Origin: Castellaniella daejeonensis
GTDB taxonomy: Bacteria; Pseudomonadota; Gammaproteobacteria; Burkholderiales; Burkholderiaceae_B
Reading direction: 5' to 3'
Length of the DNA: 64,000 nucleotides
Assembly: GCF_039523555.1 (NCBI RefSeq)
Contig: NZ_BAAAFN010000008.1
Span: 1-64,000, forward strand
A model generated the notes under the pieces. The model was given only the letters and a program-made list of their open reading frames with translations, did no database searches and was not told where the DNA came from. Positions 1 to 7,863 of the stretch are shown piece by piece; the stretch's first letter is position 1; each line of letters opens with the position of its first letter. A program made the position numbers and the translations under genes.

Positions 1-333
1 CTGCAGGCGCAGGCCGACACCCTGGCCCGCCTGGTCGCCACCTTCACCCTGAGCCAGGAAGAGAACGCCAGCACCGGCGCGAACGCCCGTGCCCAGGCGG
101 GCGCCTCGGCATCGTCCGCCCAGGGTGCCGAAGCGGGTGCCGCGCGGCCGGCACAGCCGCCGCGCCTGCCCTCGGCTGCGCCCGAGAAGGTCGTCAGCCC
201 CGCGCCGCAGCGCCCCCGCAAGAGCGCGCAAGCCGATGCGACGGCCGTCCATCCCGAGCCCAGGGCCGCCCTGCGCGCCCCCGGCAAGCCCGCGCCGGCC
301 ACGGCCGACACCGAGGAGTGGACCGAGTTCTGA
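1..333 (+). CDS. Methyl-accepting chemotaxis protein, C-terminal end (partial)
   Basis: Only the last 110 residues are in the window; the gene enters from the left in frame 1 and stops with TGA at 331-333. The visible start (QAQADTLARLVATFTL) reads like the end of a chemoreceptor signalling coiled coil. A flexible Ala/Pro-rich linker follows, and the protein ends in EEWTEF. A terminal xWxxF pentapeptide after a flexible tail is the known docking site for the methyltransferase CheR (NWETF in E. coli Tar), so this is inferred to be a high-adaptation receptor carrying its own CheR tether. Ligand domain and membrane segments lie outside the window. Confidence 0.8.
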   Translation: MQAQADTLARLVATFTLSQEENASTGANARAQAGASASSAQGAEAGAARPAQPPRLPSAAPEKVVSPAPQRPRKSAQADATAVHPEPRAALRAPGKPAPATADTEEWTEF

Positions 334-405
334 CGCGCCCGCTGGGGCAGGCAGCGGAGCGGTGCGGGATGGCCCGGCGGTCGGGCCCGTGCCGGCTGTC
401 CTGCG

Positions 406-951
406 TCAGCGGTCCCTGCCGGGAAGCATCCGCGTCAGGGTGCCGTCGCGGTCGATGAAATGGTGCCACAGGGCGCCGACGATGTGCAGCACGGCCAGGC
501 CAACCAGGATCGGGCCGGCGAATCCCGCATGGACCGTATGGATGGCTTTGGCTGCCGCCTTGTCCTCGTCCATCCAGACCGGGATGGAGAACAGGCCGAA
601 GACGCTCACGGATTGTTGTGCGAACTGCGACATCAGCAGGCCGGCGATCGGCAGGGCCAGCACCAGGACGACCATCGTCCAGTGGACCACCGCCGCCAGC
701 CGCAATTGCCAGGCCTGTCCGATGGGTTGCGGCCGGCCGGTGTTCAGCCGCGTGATCACCCAGACGATCATCAGGGCCAGGGCGGTGACCCCGAAGCTCT
801 TGTGGAAGAACATGAATTGCCCCTTGGCGGGGTCGCCGCGCTCGTAACCGCTGGCAATGATCACGCAGGTGACTGCCGCGGCGATGACGATGAACAATGC
901 CCAGTGCAGGAATTTGAGTGGCGGGCTCCAGACAGTGATATTGGCAGGCAT
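406..951 (-). CDS. Cytochrome b561 family membrane protein
   Basis: A 181-residue protein of the bacterial cytochrome b561 family, small dihaem proteins that move electrons between quinol and acceptors in the inner membrane. Four hydrophobic segments are visible, with histidines at the usual haem-ligand places: LKFLHWALF in helix 1, FFHKSFGV in helix 2, VVHWTMVV in helix 3 and LHIVGALWHHFID in helix 4. The start at 951 was preferred over the upstream start at 1086 because MPANITVWSPPLKFLHW matches the short N-terminus of the family and is preceded by AGGGGG. It converges with the chemoreceptor gene. The physiological partner cannot be read from context. Confidence 0.85.
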   Translation of the reverse strand: MPANITVWSPPLKFLHWALFIVIAAAVTCVIIASGYERGDPAKGQFMFFHKSFGVTALALMIVWVITRLNTGRPQPIGQAWQLRLAAVVHWTMVVLVLALPIAGLLMSQFAQQSVSVFGLFSIPVWMDEDKAAAKAIHTVHAGFAGPILVGLAVLHIVGALWHHFIDRDGTLTRMLPGRDR

Positions 952-1252
952 GTGGTCCCCCTGTCGGTCTCTGGCATCCGTGCGGACGGATGGCATTCCG
1001 GCCATCCGCGGGTGCGGATGCGCCGCTGCCGATGACAAGATACAGGATGGATCGCCGGAATGGAATGGCGATCCATCCCCGTTCATCCGGGCCGGGCGCG
1101 GACGCGGGTGCGCCTGGGGAGGGGGGCGGCGCGCCAGGCGTAAACACGCTACAATTCAGGGTTACTCTTTGCAGAGGCAGGCCTCTTTTTCCCATGGAAA
1201 GGCGGCGGGCCGCTGTAGAAAACATCCCGGTTTGACTGGATCGACGACACCA
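952..1252. promoter_or_regulatory. Divergent promoter region b561 / tpiA
   Basis: A 301-bp gap between divergent genes. I see no credible small gene. A TACAAT hexamer at 1150-1155, in a local AT-rich patch within very GC-rich DNA, is a plausible -10 element for tpiA, leaving a leader of about 90 nt. No convincing -35 hexamer lies 17 bp upstream. The tpiA ribosome binding site is weak (ggatcgacgacacca before ATG). Confidence 0.35.
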
Positions 1253-2002
1253 ATGAGCCACACTCGCAAGCGCCTCGTCATGGGCAATTGGAAGATGCAC
1301 GGCAGCCTCGCCGCCAATGCGGCGCTGCTTGAAGGCCTGGTCGCGGGCGCAACGCGCGCGGGCGATGCCCAACTGGCCGTGTGCGTTCCGTTTCCCTACC
1401 TGGCGCAGGCGCGCGACGCCCTGGCCGGCACGCCGGTGTCCTGGGGTGCCCAGGACGTCAGCGTCCACGCGCAAGGCGCCTACACCGGTGAAGTCGCTCC
1501 CGCCATGCTGGCCGACTTCGGCTGTGCCTGGACATTGTGCGGGCATTCCGAGCGCCGCGCCATGCACGGTGAATCCAGCGCCCTGGTCGCTGCCAAGGCG
1601 GCGTCCGCGCTGGCGGCGGGGCTGACCCCGGTCGTCTGCGTGGGCGAGACCCTGGACGACCGGGATGCGGGCCAGGTCGAATGCGTGATCGGCGACCAGC
1701 TCGATCCGGTACTGGCACTGGGCACCCAGGCCCTGGCCCGCATGGTCATCGCCTATGAGCCCGTATGGGCCATCGGCACCGGCCGTACCGCCACGCCCGA
1801 ACAGGCCCAGGCCGTGCACGCCTTCATCCGCGCTTCCCTGACGCGGAGCGGCGCCGGGCAGACCCGCATCCTCTACGGCGGCAGCGTCAAGCCCGCCAAT
1901 GCGGCGTCCCTGTTCGCCCAACCCGACATCGACGGCGCCCTGGTGGGCGGCGCATCGCTCGTCGCCGACGAATTCCTCGACATCGCGGCCGCAGCCGCCT
2001 GA
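1253..2002 (+). CDS. tpiA: Triosephosphate isomerase
   Basis: Interconverts dihydroxyacetone phosphate and glyceraldehyde 3-phosphate in the cytoplasm (glycolysis/gluconeogenesis). The 249-residue product has the full set of TIM signatures: VMGNWKMHG with the catalytic Lys near the N-terminus, CGHSERR with the catalytic His, AYEPVWAIGTG with the catalytic Glu, and the phosphate-binding ILYGGSVKPAN and GALVGGASL loops. The ATG at 1253 gives the expected family start; the reading frame stays open upstream but without family similarity. It sits 36 bp before secG, a pairing widely kept in Burkholderiales. Confidence 0.97.
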   Translation: MSHTRKRLVMGNWKMHGSLAANAALLEGLVAGATRAGDAQLAVCVPFPYLAQARDALAGTPVSWGAQDVSVHAQGAYTGEVAPAMLADFGCAWTLCGHSERRAMHGESSALVAAKAASALAAGLTPVVCVGETLDDRDAGQVECVIGDQLDPVLALGTQALARMVIAYEPVWAIGTGRTATPEQAQAVHAFIRASLTRSGAGQTRILYGGSVKPANAASLFAQPDIDGALVGGASLVADEFLDIAAAAA

Positions 2003-2038
2003 TCCGAGAACACCCATAAGGTCCGGAGTCCTATCATC

Positions 2039-2512
2039 ATGCAATGGCTTTCCTCGATCCTGCTGACCCTGCAGGTCATTTCCTCGATTCTGGTCATCGT
2101 GCTGGTCCTTCTGCAGCAGGGCAAGGGCGCCGACATGGGCGCCGCCTTCGGCAGCGGCTCGGCCGGCAGCGTGTTCGGCTCCGCCGGCGCGGCCAACTTC
2201 CTGTCGCGCGCCACCAAGTGGGCGGCCATCGTCTTTTTCGTCACGACCGGCGGTCTGGCCTGGGTGGCCCACCATCCTGCCGGCTCGCCCCTCGAATCGG
2301 GTGTCATGCAGGGCTTCACGGCCCCGGCCAGGGAAGCCGCCCCGGCGGGTTCGGCCGTGCCCGATGTCGGCGGCAGCGCCGTCCCGTCCGTGCCCGCAGC
2401 GCCTTCTTCGGGTGCCGCGCCGTCCGCCCCGGCCGCTGCAGTGCCCACCGTGCCGTCCACGAACGATGCCTCGGTGCCGTCCGTGCCGGCTGCTCCGGCC
2501 GAAAAACAGTAA
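2039..2512 (+). CDS. secG: Protein-export membrane protein SecG
   Basis: SecG is the small accessory subunit of the SecYEG translocon in the inner membrane. The first 80 residues show the two-helix SecG fold: helix 1 (QWLSSILLTLQVISSILVIV), the loop LLQQGKGADMGAAFGSGSAGSVFGS, and helix 2 near WAAIVFFVTTGGLAW. The remaining 75 residues are a low-complexity tail rich in Ala, Pro, Ser and Val, making the protein 157 residues against about 110 in E. coli; such tails are common in betaproteobacterial SecG. An AAGG/GGAG-like stretch (aaggtccggagtc) precedes the ATG. Confidence 0.95.
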   Translation: MQWLSSILLTLQVISSILVIVLVLLQQGKGADMGAAFGSGSAGSVFGSAGAANFLSRATKWAAIVFFVTTGGLAWVAHHPAGSPLESGVMQGFTAPAREAAPAGSAVPDVGGSAVPSVPAAPSSGAAPSAPAAAVPTVPSTNDASVPSVPAAPAEKQ

Positions 2513-2601
2513 GTCGGCCCGCACCGGGCCCGGTGCATTCCCTGCAGCCGGACTGGGGCATTTTTCATGCTAGAATTCCGGTCTTTGCCGCAGGGCAAAA
2601 T

Positions 2602-2686
2602 GCCGTCGTGGTGGAATTGGTAGACACGCTATCTTGAGGGGGTAGTGGCGAAAGCTGTGCGAGTTCGAGTCTCGCCGACGGCACCA
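2602..2686 (+). tRNA. tRNA-Leu (GAG anticodon)
   Basis: An 85-nt class II tRNA. The acceptor stem pairs GCCGTCG (2602-2608) with CGACGGC (2676-2682), followed by discriminator A and an encoded CCA (2684-2686). The anticodon arm is CTATC-TTGAGGG-GGTAG with GAG in the loop, reading CUC/CUU leucine codons. The variable arm is long, as in leucine tRNAs, and the T arm carries GTTCGAGTC. It follows secG, the usual Burkholderiales order. Confidence 0.96.
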
Positions 2687-2695
2687 CCGAATCGC

Positions 2696-2730
2696 AAAAC
2701 CCGCATGGGCCTGAACCATGCGGGTTTTTT
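2696..2730 (+). terminator. Rho-independent terminator after tRNA-Leu
   Basis: AAAACCCGCATGG (2696-2708) pairs with CCATGCGGGTTTT (2716-2728) around a 7-nt loop and runs into a T tract. It lies 10 bp after the tRNA CCA end and would end the tpiA-secG-tRNA transcript. Confidence 0.88.
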
Positions 2731-2786
2731 CATTGGTGTTGGCGGATGCAGGCCGGGGGCTCGGAGCCATGCAGGATCTTGGGGCC

Positions 2787-3758
2787 TCAGGGCACGAGCA
2801 GCATGCTGCCGATGCTGCGCCCGGCCTCCAGGTCCGCATGCGCCCGCGCCACGTCTTCGAGCGCGTAGGCGGTGTCGATGGTACCGCCGATGCCTAGGCG
2901 CAGCATGTCCATGACCGCGGCAGCCGCCGTCCGGTAGGTCGACAGGTCGGCGGCATAGGCCATGAAACTGGGGCGCGCCAGCGATAGGGAACGTCGGGGG
3001 CCGATGTCCTCGAGATTGAGGGCGGGGATGGGGCCCGCCGCCTGGCCGATGCTGGCGACGGTGCCGAATGGCCGCACGCACGCGAGTGTCCGCGCCAGCA
3101 TGCCGCCGCCGATGCCGTCATAGGCGACGTCGACGCCGCGTCCTTCCGTCAGGTTCCGGACCTCGCCGATGAGATCGGCGTCGCGGCCTACGATGACATG
3201 GTCGGCCCCCGCCTGGCGGGCCAGCTCGGCCTTCTCCATGGAACTCGTCGTGCCGATCACTGTGGCGCCCAGATACTTGGCCCAGCGTGACAGGAGCGCG
3301 CCTGTGCCGCCGGCCGCGGCATGGATGAGGGCCGTGGTCCCGGGGCCGACCGGGAAGATCAGGGTCAGCAGCATGTGGGCGGTGATGCCGCGCAGCATCG
3401 AGGCCGCGGCCGCATTCGCCGGAATGTCGTCCGGCAGGACGATGGCGCGTGTTTCCGGCAGCAGTCGCGTCGAGGCGTAGGCGCCGACGGGGGCGCCGGC
3501 GTAGGCCACGCGGTCGCCGGGCGACAGACGGGTGACGCCGGGACCGGTAGCCTCGACCACGCCGGCGCCTTCGACGCCGAGCGTGGAGGGCAGCGGCAGC
3601 GGATAGAGTCCCGTCCGGTGGTAGATGTCGATGAAGCTGACGCCGATCGCCTCGTGACGGACGCGGATTTCGCCCGGACCAGGATCGGCCGGAGCGTCGG
3701 CCGACACACGCAGTTGATCGATGCCGCCGGGGCGGGCGATCTGGATTTTCTTGTCCAT
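2787..3758 (-). CDS. qor: NADPH:quinone oxidoreductase, zinc-independent MDR family
   Basis: A 323-residue medium-chain dehydrogenase/reductase of the Qor group, which reduces quinones with NADPH. Visible signatures are the N-terminal GroES-like fold (VSFIDIYHRTGLYPLPLPSTLGVEGAGVVE, the quinone oxidoreductase motif), GDRVAYAG, and the Rossmann segment ALIHAAAGGTGALLSRWAKYLGATVIGTTSS. No zinc-binding cysteines are seen, as expected for this branch. An AGGAG site precedes the ATG. It is divergent from a LysR regulator 99 bp away, which is a likely controller. Confidence 0.9.
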   Translation of the reverse strand: MDKKIQIARPGGIDQLRVSADAPADPGPGEIRVRHEAIGVSFIDIYHRTGLYPLPLPSTLGVEGAGVVEATGPGVTRLSPGDRVAYAGAPVGAYASTRLLPETRAIVLPDDIPANAAAASMLRGITAHMLLTLIFPVGPGTTALIHAAAGGTGALLSRWAKYLGATVIGTTSSMEKAELARQAGADHVIVGRDADLIGEVRNLTEGRGVDVAYDGIGGGMLARTLACVRPFGTVASIGQAAGPIPALNLEDIGPRRSLSLARPSFMAYAADLSTYRTAAAAVMDMLRLGIGGTIDTAYALEDVARAHADLEAGRSIGSMLLVP

Positions 3759-3803
3759 CTGGATCTCTCCTGTGTTGGGATGGAGGGATCATTCCACACA
3801 CAT

Positions 3804-3836
3804 GAATGGAAATAAATTCCCTATAATTTTCCATTC
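3804..3836. promoter_or_regulatory. Inverted repeat and -10 box in the qor/lysR divergent promoter
   Basis: GAATGGAAA (3804-3812) and TTTCCATTC (3828-3836) form a perfect 9-bp inverted repeat with a 15-bp spacer. The spacer contains TATAAT (3822-3827), a consensus -10 hexamer reading toward the lysR gene. LysR-type regulators commonly bind interrupted dyads in the shared intergenic region, so this is a candidate operator for autorepression and qor control. Confidence 0.5.
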
Positions 3837-3857
3837 AATGTGAAAAATTTGACATTC

Positions 3858-4733
3858 ATGGACTGGGAAGATTTGCGATATTTCGCGGCGCTTGCGAACA
3901 CCGGTTCACTGTCGGGCGCGGCGCGTTCGATCGGCGTCGAGCATGCGACAGTCGCGCGTCGCGTCGCTCGCCTGGAGCGGGAAACCGGGTTGAAGCTGGT
4001 GGATCGGCGTGGGCGTCGTTTCCTGCTCACCGCCGAGGGCGGGAAGATTGCGTCGATCGCGCGGGCGATGGAAAAGAACGCCGACGCGATCGAACGCGTG
4101 AAGGCCGCACGGTCGTTGGCGCTTGAAGCCGAGGTCGTGATCAGTGCGCCGCCCGCTTATGCCTCGGCGCGGCTGGCCGGACCGTTGGCGGACCTTCGCA
4201 AGCGGCACCCCGGCATCCGGGTCAGCATGATCGGCGAGAAGCGCCAGGCCTCGCTGGATCGCCGGGAGGCCGATCTGGCGATTCGCCTTTCCCGCCCCAC
4301 GGCGGGCGATCTGACGGCGTTCAAGATCGGTGAGGCCCTGTTCCGGCTTTATGCCAGTCCTGCCTATCTCGCCGAGACGCCGGTTGGCGCATGGGCGTTC
4401 GTCGCCTATGAGCAGGGCATGGATGCCGCGCCTCAGCAAGCCGAACTCCTGGCGATGCTCAAGGGCAGGCCTATCGGACTGCGCGCCAGCACCCTGGAAA
4501 TGCAGACGGCCTTCATCCTGGCGGGCGGCGGCGTCGGCATGCTGCCCGATTTTGCGGTAGAGGGCCTGGACGGGCTGGTCGTGGCGGATCCGGCCATGCT
4601 TCCTCTCGTCCGGGATATCTGGCTGGTCGTCCATACCGACATGCGGCATGCACCGGCCATCCGCGCGGTCATGGATTGCCTGGGCCGGTTTGCCCGTCCA
4701 TCCCGACCAACGAATGAGGGTATGCAGACATGA
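3858..4733 (+). CDS. LysR-family transcriptional regulator
   Basis: A 291-residue LysR-type regulator. Residues 1-60 hold the winged helix-turn-helix (WEDLRYFAALANTGSLSGAA then VEHATVARRVARLERETG), and a substrate-binding region follows from about residue 85. The ATG at 3858 gives the usual start MDWEDLRYF; a GTG at 3840 would add six residues but then overlaps the predicted operator and leaves almost no leader. Neither start has a clear ribosome binding site. Divergent orientation from qor suggests qor is a target. The effector is unknown. Confidence 0.88.
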   Translation: MDWEDLRYFAALANTGSLSGAARSIGVEHATVARRVARLERETGLKLVDRRGRRFLLTAEGGKIASIARAMEKNADAIERVKAARSLALEAEVVISAPPAYASARLAGPLADLRKRHPGIRVSMIGEKRQASLDRREADLAIRLSRPTAGDLTAFKIGEALFRLYASPAYLAETPVGAWAFVAYEQGMDAAPQQAELLAMLKGRPIGLRASTLEMQTAFILAGGGVGMLPDFAVEGLDGLVVADPAMLPLVRDIWLVVHTDMRHAPAIRAVMDCLGRFARPSRPTNEGMQT

Positions 4734-5023
4734 GAACGACCTCCGAGCCGCCTCCTGCGCCGGGGTCACATTACCGGCCGGGCCAGGCTGGGCACGCGTT
4801 CAAGCCGGAAACGGTCCCCATCGCCGGTGAACAGGTCATCGCGAGACATCGGAACAGCGCGTTCATCGGCACCGAACTGGTGGCCGACGGCTGCTTCGCC
4901 TTCTCCGGGGCGGATTGGAACGGGACCGTCAGGAGCGCCGAAGAGGTGCACGCGATGTCGCTGGCCAACCTGGACGGAGAGTATTGCACGGTCGTTACGT
5001 CGGACGCGCTGCTGGGCCTTTAG
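4730..5023 (+). CDS. Hypothetical protein, translationally coupled to the LysR gene
   Basis: A 97-residue protein I do not recognise. Its ATG overlaps the stop codon of the LysR gene (ATGA at 4730-4733), so translation is probably coupled. The product has no signal peptide or membrane segment. The N-terminal third is Pro/Gly/His-rich, and the remainder (from VIARHRNSAFIGTELVADG) looks like an alpha/beta segment. It could be a free-standing small protein or the leftover piece of a larger enzyme; nothing in the sequence decides between them. Confidence 0.5.
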   Translation: MRTTSEPPPAPGSHYRPGQAGHAFKPETVPIAGEQVIARHRNSAFIGTELVADGCFAFSGADWNGTVRSAEEVHAMSLANLDGEYCTVVTSDALLGL

Positions 5024-5151
5024 GGGCCTGTTCGCACCAATTGCGGGGGCGCGCCGGAGGCGAGCCTTCGTGCGCTATAGTGGCGCTTTGCAGGCGAGGA
5101 TGCCGAACCCGCCATGGCGGGCCTGCCACCCCCGGAGAAGCGCGACAGCTT

Positions 5152-5595
5152 ATGTTCATCGAACTCGTCAAAGGAGTTTCCCTGCTGCTGGCGCTGTGCT
5201 TTCTCCATGGCGTGAACGTTCGGCTATGGCGTTCGCGGCCGCTCGTGGGGCAGGTGCTTTCGGGTGCCATCTTCGGCGGTATCTGCGTGATCGGCATGCT
5301 GACCCCCCTGGTGCTGAAGCCGGGCGTCATCTTCGATGCGCGCTCGGTGGTGCTCAGCATGGCGGGCCTGTTCGGCGGTCCGCTGGTGGCCGGGATCGCG
5401 GCGGCCATGGCGGCTGCGGTCCGGCTGCTGCTGGCGGGCGAGGGCGCGGCCGTCGGCTTGCTGGTGATCCTGCTGTGCGCCGCGTCGGGCCTGCTCTACC
5501 GCCATGCGCGCATGCGCGGGTGGCTGGGGGTGGATACGATCACGCTGGCGTGTTTCGGACTGCTCCTGCATGCCGCAGTGCTGGGGTTGTTCTAG
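5152..5595 (+). CDS. Membrane sensor half of an interrupted c-di-GMP signalling protein
   Basis: 147 residues from ATG 5152 to an in-frame TAG at 5593-5595. The sequence is almost wholly hydrophobic, with about five helices. MLTPLVLKPGVIFDARSVVL and MAGLFGGPLVAGIAAAMAAA match the 5TM receptor domain (5TM-5TMR_LYT type) found in LytS-like kinases and some GGDEF/EAL proteins. After the TAG the same frame continues immediately with more hydrophobic residues and then PAS, GGDEF and EAL domains, so this is the N-terminal part of one 882-residue protein broken by a nonsense codon. A TATAGT hexamer at 5076-5081 is a possible -10 box; GGAG at 5134-5137 is a rather distant ribosome binding site. Confidence 0.7.
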   Translation: MFIELVKGVSLLLALCFLHGVNVRLWRSRPLVGQVLSGAIFGGICVIGMLTPLVLKPGVIFDARSVVLSMAGLFGGPLVAGIAAAMAAAVRLLLAGEGAAVGLLVILLCAASGLLYRHARMRGWLGVDTITLACFGLLLHAAVLGLF

Positions 5596-5610
5596 TTCCT
5601 GCCGGCCGAT

Positions 5611-7800
5611 GTGGCGCGGCACTTCAATGCGCTGGTGGCACAGCCTTTCCTGATCGCGTTCACGCTTGCGACGGCGGTGCTGGGCCTGCTGTTGCGCGAC
5701 ATCGAGGAACGGCTGTCCACCGAGCGGGCCCTGGCGGACACGGCAGCCCGGCTGCGGGCCATTTCGCGAGCCATTCCCGATGTGTTGCTGGTACTTGACA
5801 GCGAGGGGCGCTATGTCGAGGTGCTTTCCCGCGATGAGGGCACATTGATCGCCCGCGCCTCGGATCTCGTCGGCCGCCGGCTGCATGAAGTCCTGCCGCC
5901 CGAGCAGGCCGACGGCTTCATGGACCTGATCCGCGAGACGCTGCGGTCGGGCCGCACGCACAGTATCGAATATGAAATGCAGACGCGCTCGGGCCGGAAT
6001 CACTTCGAGGGGCGCGTCCAGGCATTGGGCACCCTGGTGAACGGCTTGCCTGCCGTGGTCTTCCTTGCACGCGACATCACCGAACGCAAGCAGGCCGAAG
6101 GCGCGCTGCGCGAATCGGAACTGCGTTTCCGCTCGGTGCTGCTCAATATCCCCTCGATCGCGGTGCTGGGCTACCGTGCCGGAGGCGTGCTGAGCTACTG
6201 GAACCGCGCGGCGGAGCGGCTCTACGGCTACACGGCCGAAGAAGCCATGGGCAGGCGCCTGCCGGATCTGATTGCGCCTTCGGCCCTGCGCGGCCTGATG
6301 GGTGCGGACATCGACCGCATGTTCGCCACCGGCAGGGTGATCGCCGCGCGCGAGACGCGGTTGCGGCGCAAGGACGGGGCTCCGGTGGATGTGTTCTCCA
6401 GCCATGCGTTCGTCGAACTGCCCGGCCAGCCGCCCGAAATGTTCTGCTTCGATGTCGACATCTCGGATCGCAAGGCTGCGGAAGAGGAAGCGCGTCACCT
6501 GGCGTTCTACGACGCGCTGACCGGGCTGCCCAATCGCCGGCTGCTGGTGGAACGCCTGCAGCAGGCGCTGGCGGAAGGATCCCGCGCGGGCCTGATCACC
6601 GCGGTGTTCTTCCTGGACCTGGATGATTTCAAGACACTGAACGATACCCGCGGCCACGAGGTGGGCGATCAGTTGCTGCGCCAGGTGGCCGGCCGCCTGC
6701 GCGGCAGCGTGCGCGAGCGGGACACCGTCGCCCGCCTGAGCGGGGATGCCTTCGTGGTGGTGGTGCCGGGGCTGAGCGCCGGCGCGCAGGCTGCTGCGGA
6801 CCAGGCGCGCGCGCTGGGCGAACTGCTCCTGGCCCGCCTGCGAGAGCCTTGCGATCTGGCAGGGCACGAATATCACTTTTCAGCCAGCATCGGCGTGGCG
6901 CTGCTCGATCGCGCCGCGGAGTCGGTGGACGAGGCGCTCAAGCAGGCGGACATGGCGATGTACCGCGCCAAGGATGCCGGACGCGATACGCTGCGTTTCT
7001 TCGATCCGGATATGCAGCAGGCCGTGACGCGCCGCGCGACGCTCGAGGCGGATCTGCGCGCCGGTCTGCGCCAGGAGCAGTTCCTGCTGCTCTACCAGCC
7101 CCAGGTGGACGGCGAGGGGCGCATCACGGGCGCCGAGGCGCTGGTCCGCTGGCAGCATCCGGAACACGGGCTGGTGCCGCCGTCCGAATTCATCCCCATG
7201 GCGGAAGAGTCGGGGCTGATCCTGCCGCTGGGTAACTGGGTCATGGAAACGGCGCTGAGGCAGCAGGCCCGCTGGCGGGAAGACCCCGTGCTCGGGCGCC
7301 TTGACCTGTCCATCAATGTCAGCCCACGCCAATTCCGTCAGGACGATTTCGTGGCGCGGATCCTGGCGCTGCTGCGAGATACCGGCGCCGACCCCGCGCG
7401 CATCAAGCTCGAACTGACCGAGAGCCTGCTGCTGCACAGCGTGGACAGCGCGATCGAGACCATGCGTGCGCTGCGGGCGCACGGACTGGGCTTTTCGCTG
7501 GACGATTTCGGCACGGGATACTCTTCGCTGAACTATCTCAAGCGCCTGCCGCTGTCGCAGATCAAGATCGACCAGAGCTTCGTGTGCGGCGTGCTGCGGG
7601 ATCCCAGCGATGCCGCCATCGCCCGCTCCATCATCGCGCTGGCCGACAGCCTGGGGCTGGACGTGTTGGCCGAAGGCGTGGAAACCGAGGCGCACCGCCG
7701 TTTCCTGCTGGAACATGGCTGCCAGGCCTTCCAGGGGTTCCTCTTCGGACGGCCGATGCCGCTCGAGGCGCTCGAACGGCAGGTCCGCCAGGGCCGTTGA
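5611..7800 (+). CDS. PAS-PAS-GGDEF-EAL protein (downstream part of interrupted gene)
   Basis: A 729-residue open frame from a GTG at 5611, in the same frame as the membrane half that ends in TAG 18 bp earlier. Order: last transmembrane helix (LIAFTLATAVLGLLLRDI), a linker, PAS domain 1 (about residues 55-155), PAS domain 2 (about 165-290, each ending in DITERK or DISDRK), GGDEF domain (about 295-460), EAL domain (about 480-725). The cyclase signature reads SGDAF instead of GGDEF, so cyclase activity is doubtful. The EAL domain keeps EALVRW, DDFGTGYSSL, KIDQSF and AEGVETE and should be an active c-di-GMP phosphodiesterase if translated. The GTG has no evident ribosome binding site, so the gene may now be silent. 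Confidence 0.75.
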   Translation: MARHFNALVAQPFLIAFTLATAVLGLLLRDIEERLSTERALADTAARLRAISRAIPDVLLVLDSEGRYVEVLSRDEGTLIARASDLVGRRLHEVLPPEQADGFMDLIRETLRSGRTHSIEYEMQTRSGRNHFEGRVQALGTLVNGLPAVVFLARDITERKQAEGALRESELRFRSVLLNIPSIAVLGYRAGGVLSYWNRAAERLYGYTAEEAMGRRLPDLIAPSALRGLMGADIDRMFATGRVIAARETRLRRKDGAPVDVFSSHAFVELPGQPPEMFCFDVDISDRKAAEEEARHLAFYDALTGLPNRRLLVERLQQALAEGSRAGLITAVFFLDLDDFKTLNDTRGHEVGDQLLRQVAGRLRGSVRERDTVARLSGDAFVVVVPGLSAGAQAAADQARALGELLLARLREPCDLAGHEYHFSASIGVALLDRAAESVDEALKQADMAMYRAKDAGRDTLRFFDPDMQQAVTRRATLEADLRAGLRQEQFLLLYQPQVDGEGRITGAEALVRWQHPEHGLVPPSEFIPMAEESGLILPLGNWVMETALRQQARWREDPVLGRLDLSINVSPRQFRQDDFVARILALLRDTGADPARIKLELTESLLLHSVDSAIETMRALRAHGLGFSLDDFGTGYSSLNYLKRLPLSQIKIDQSFVCGVLRDPSDAAIARSIIALADSLGLDVLAEGVETEAHRRFLLEHGCQAFQGFLFGRPMPLEALERQVRQGR

Positions 7801-7811
7801 ACCACGCCGCC

Positions 7812-7849
7812 GCCCGGCACCCGGCCGGGATGTCCGGTGGGTGCCGGGC
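7812..7849. terminator. GC-rich hairpin between converging genes
   Basis: GCCCGGCACCC (7812-7822) pairs perfectly with GGGTGCCGGGC (7839-7849). It lies 12 bp after the EAL gene and just past the rpoN fragment on the other strand. No T tract follows on either strand, so intrinsic termination is possible but not assured. Confidence 0.4.
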
Positions 7850-7863
7850 GCCGCGAACGTGCG

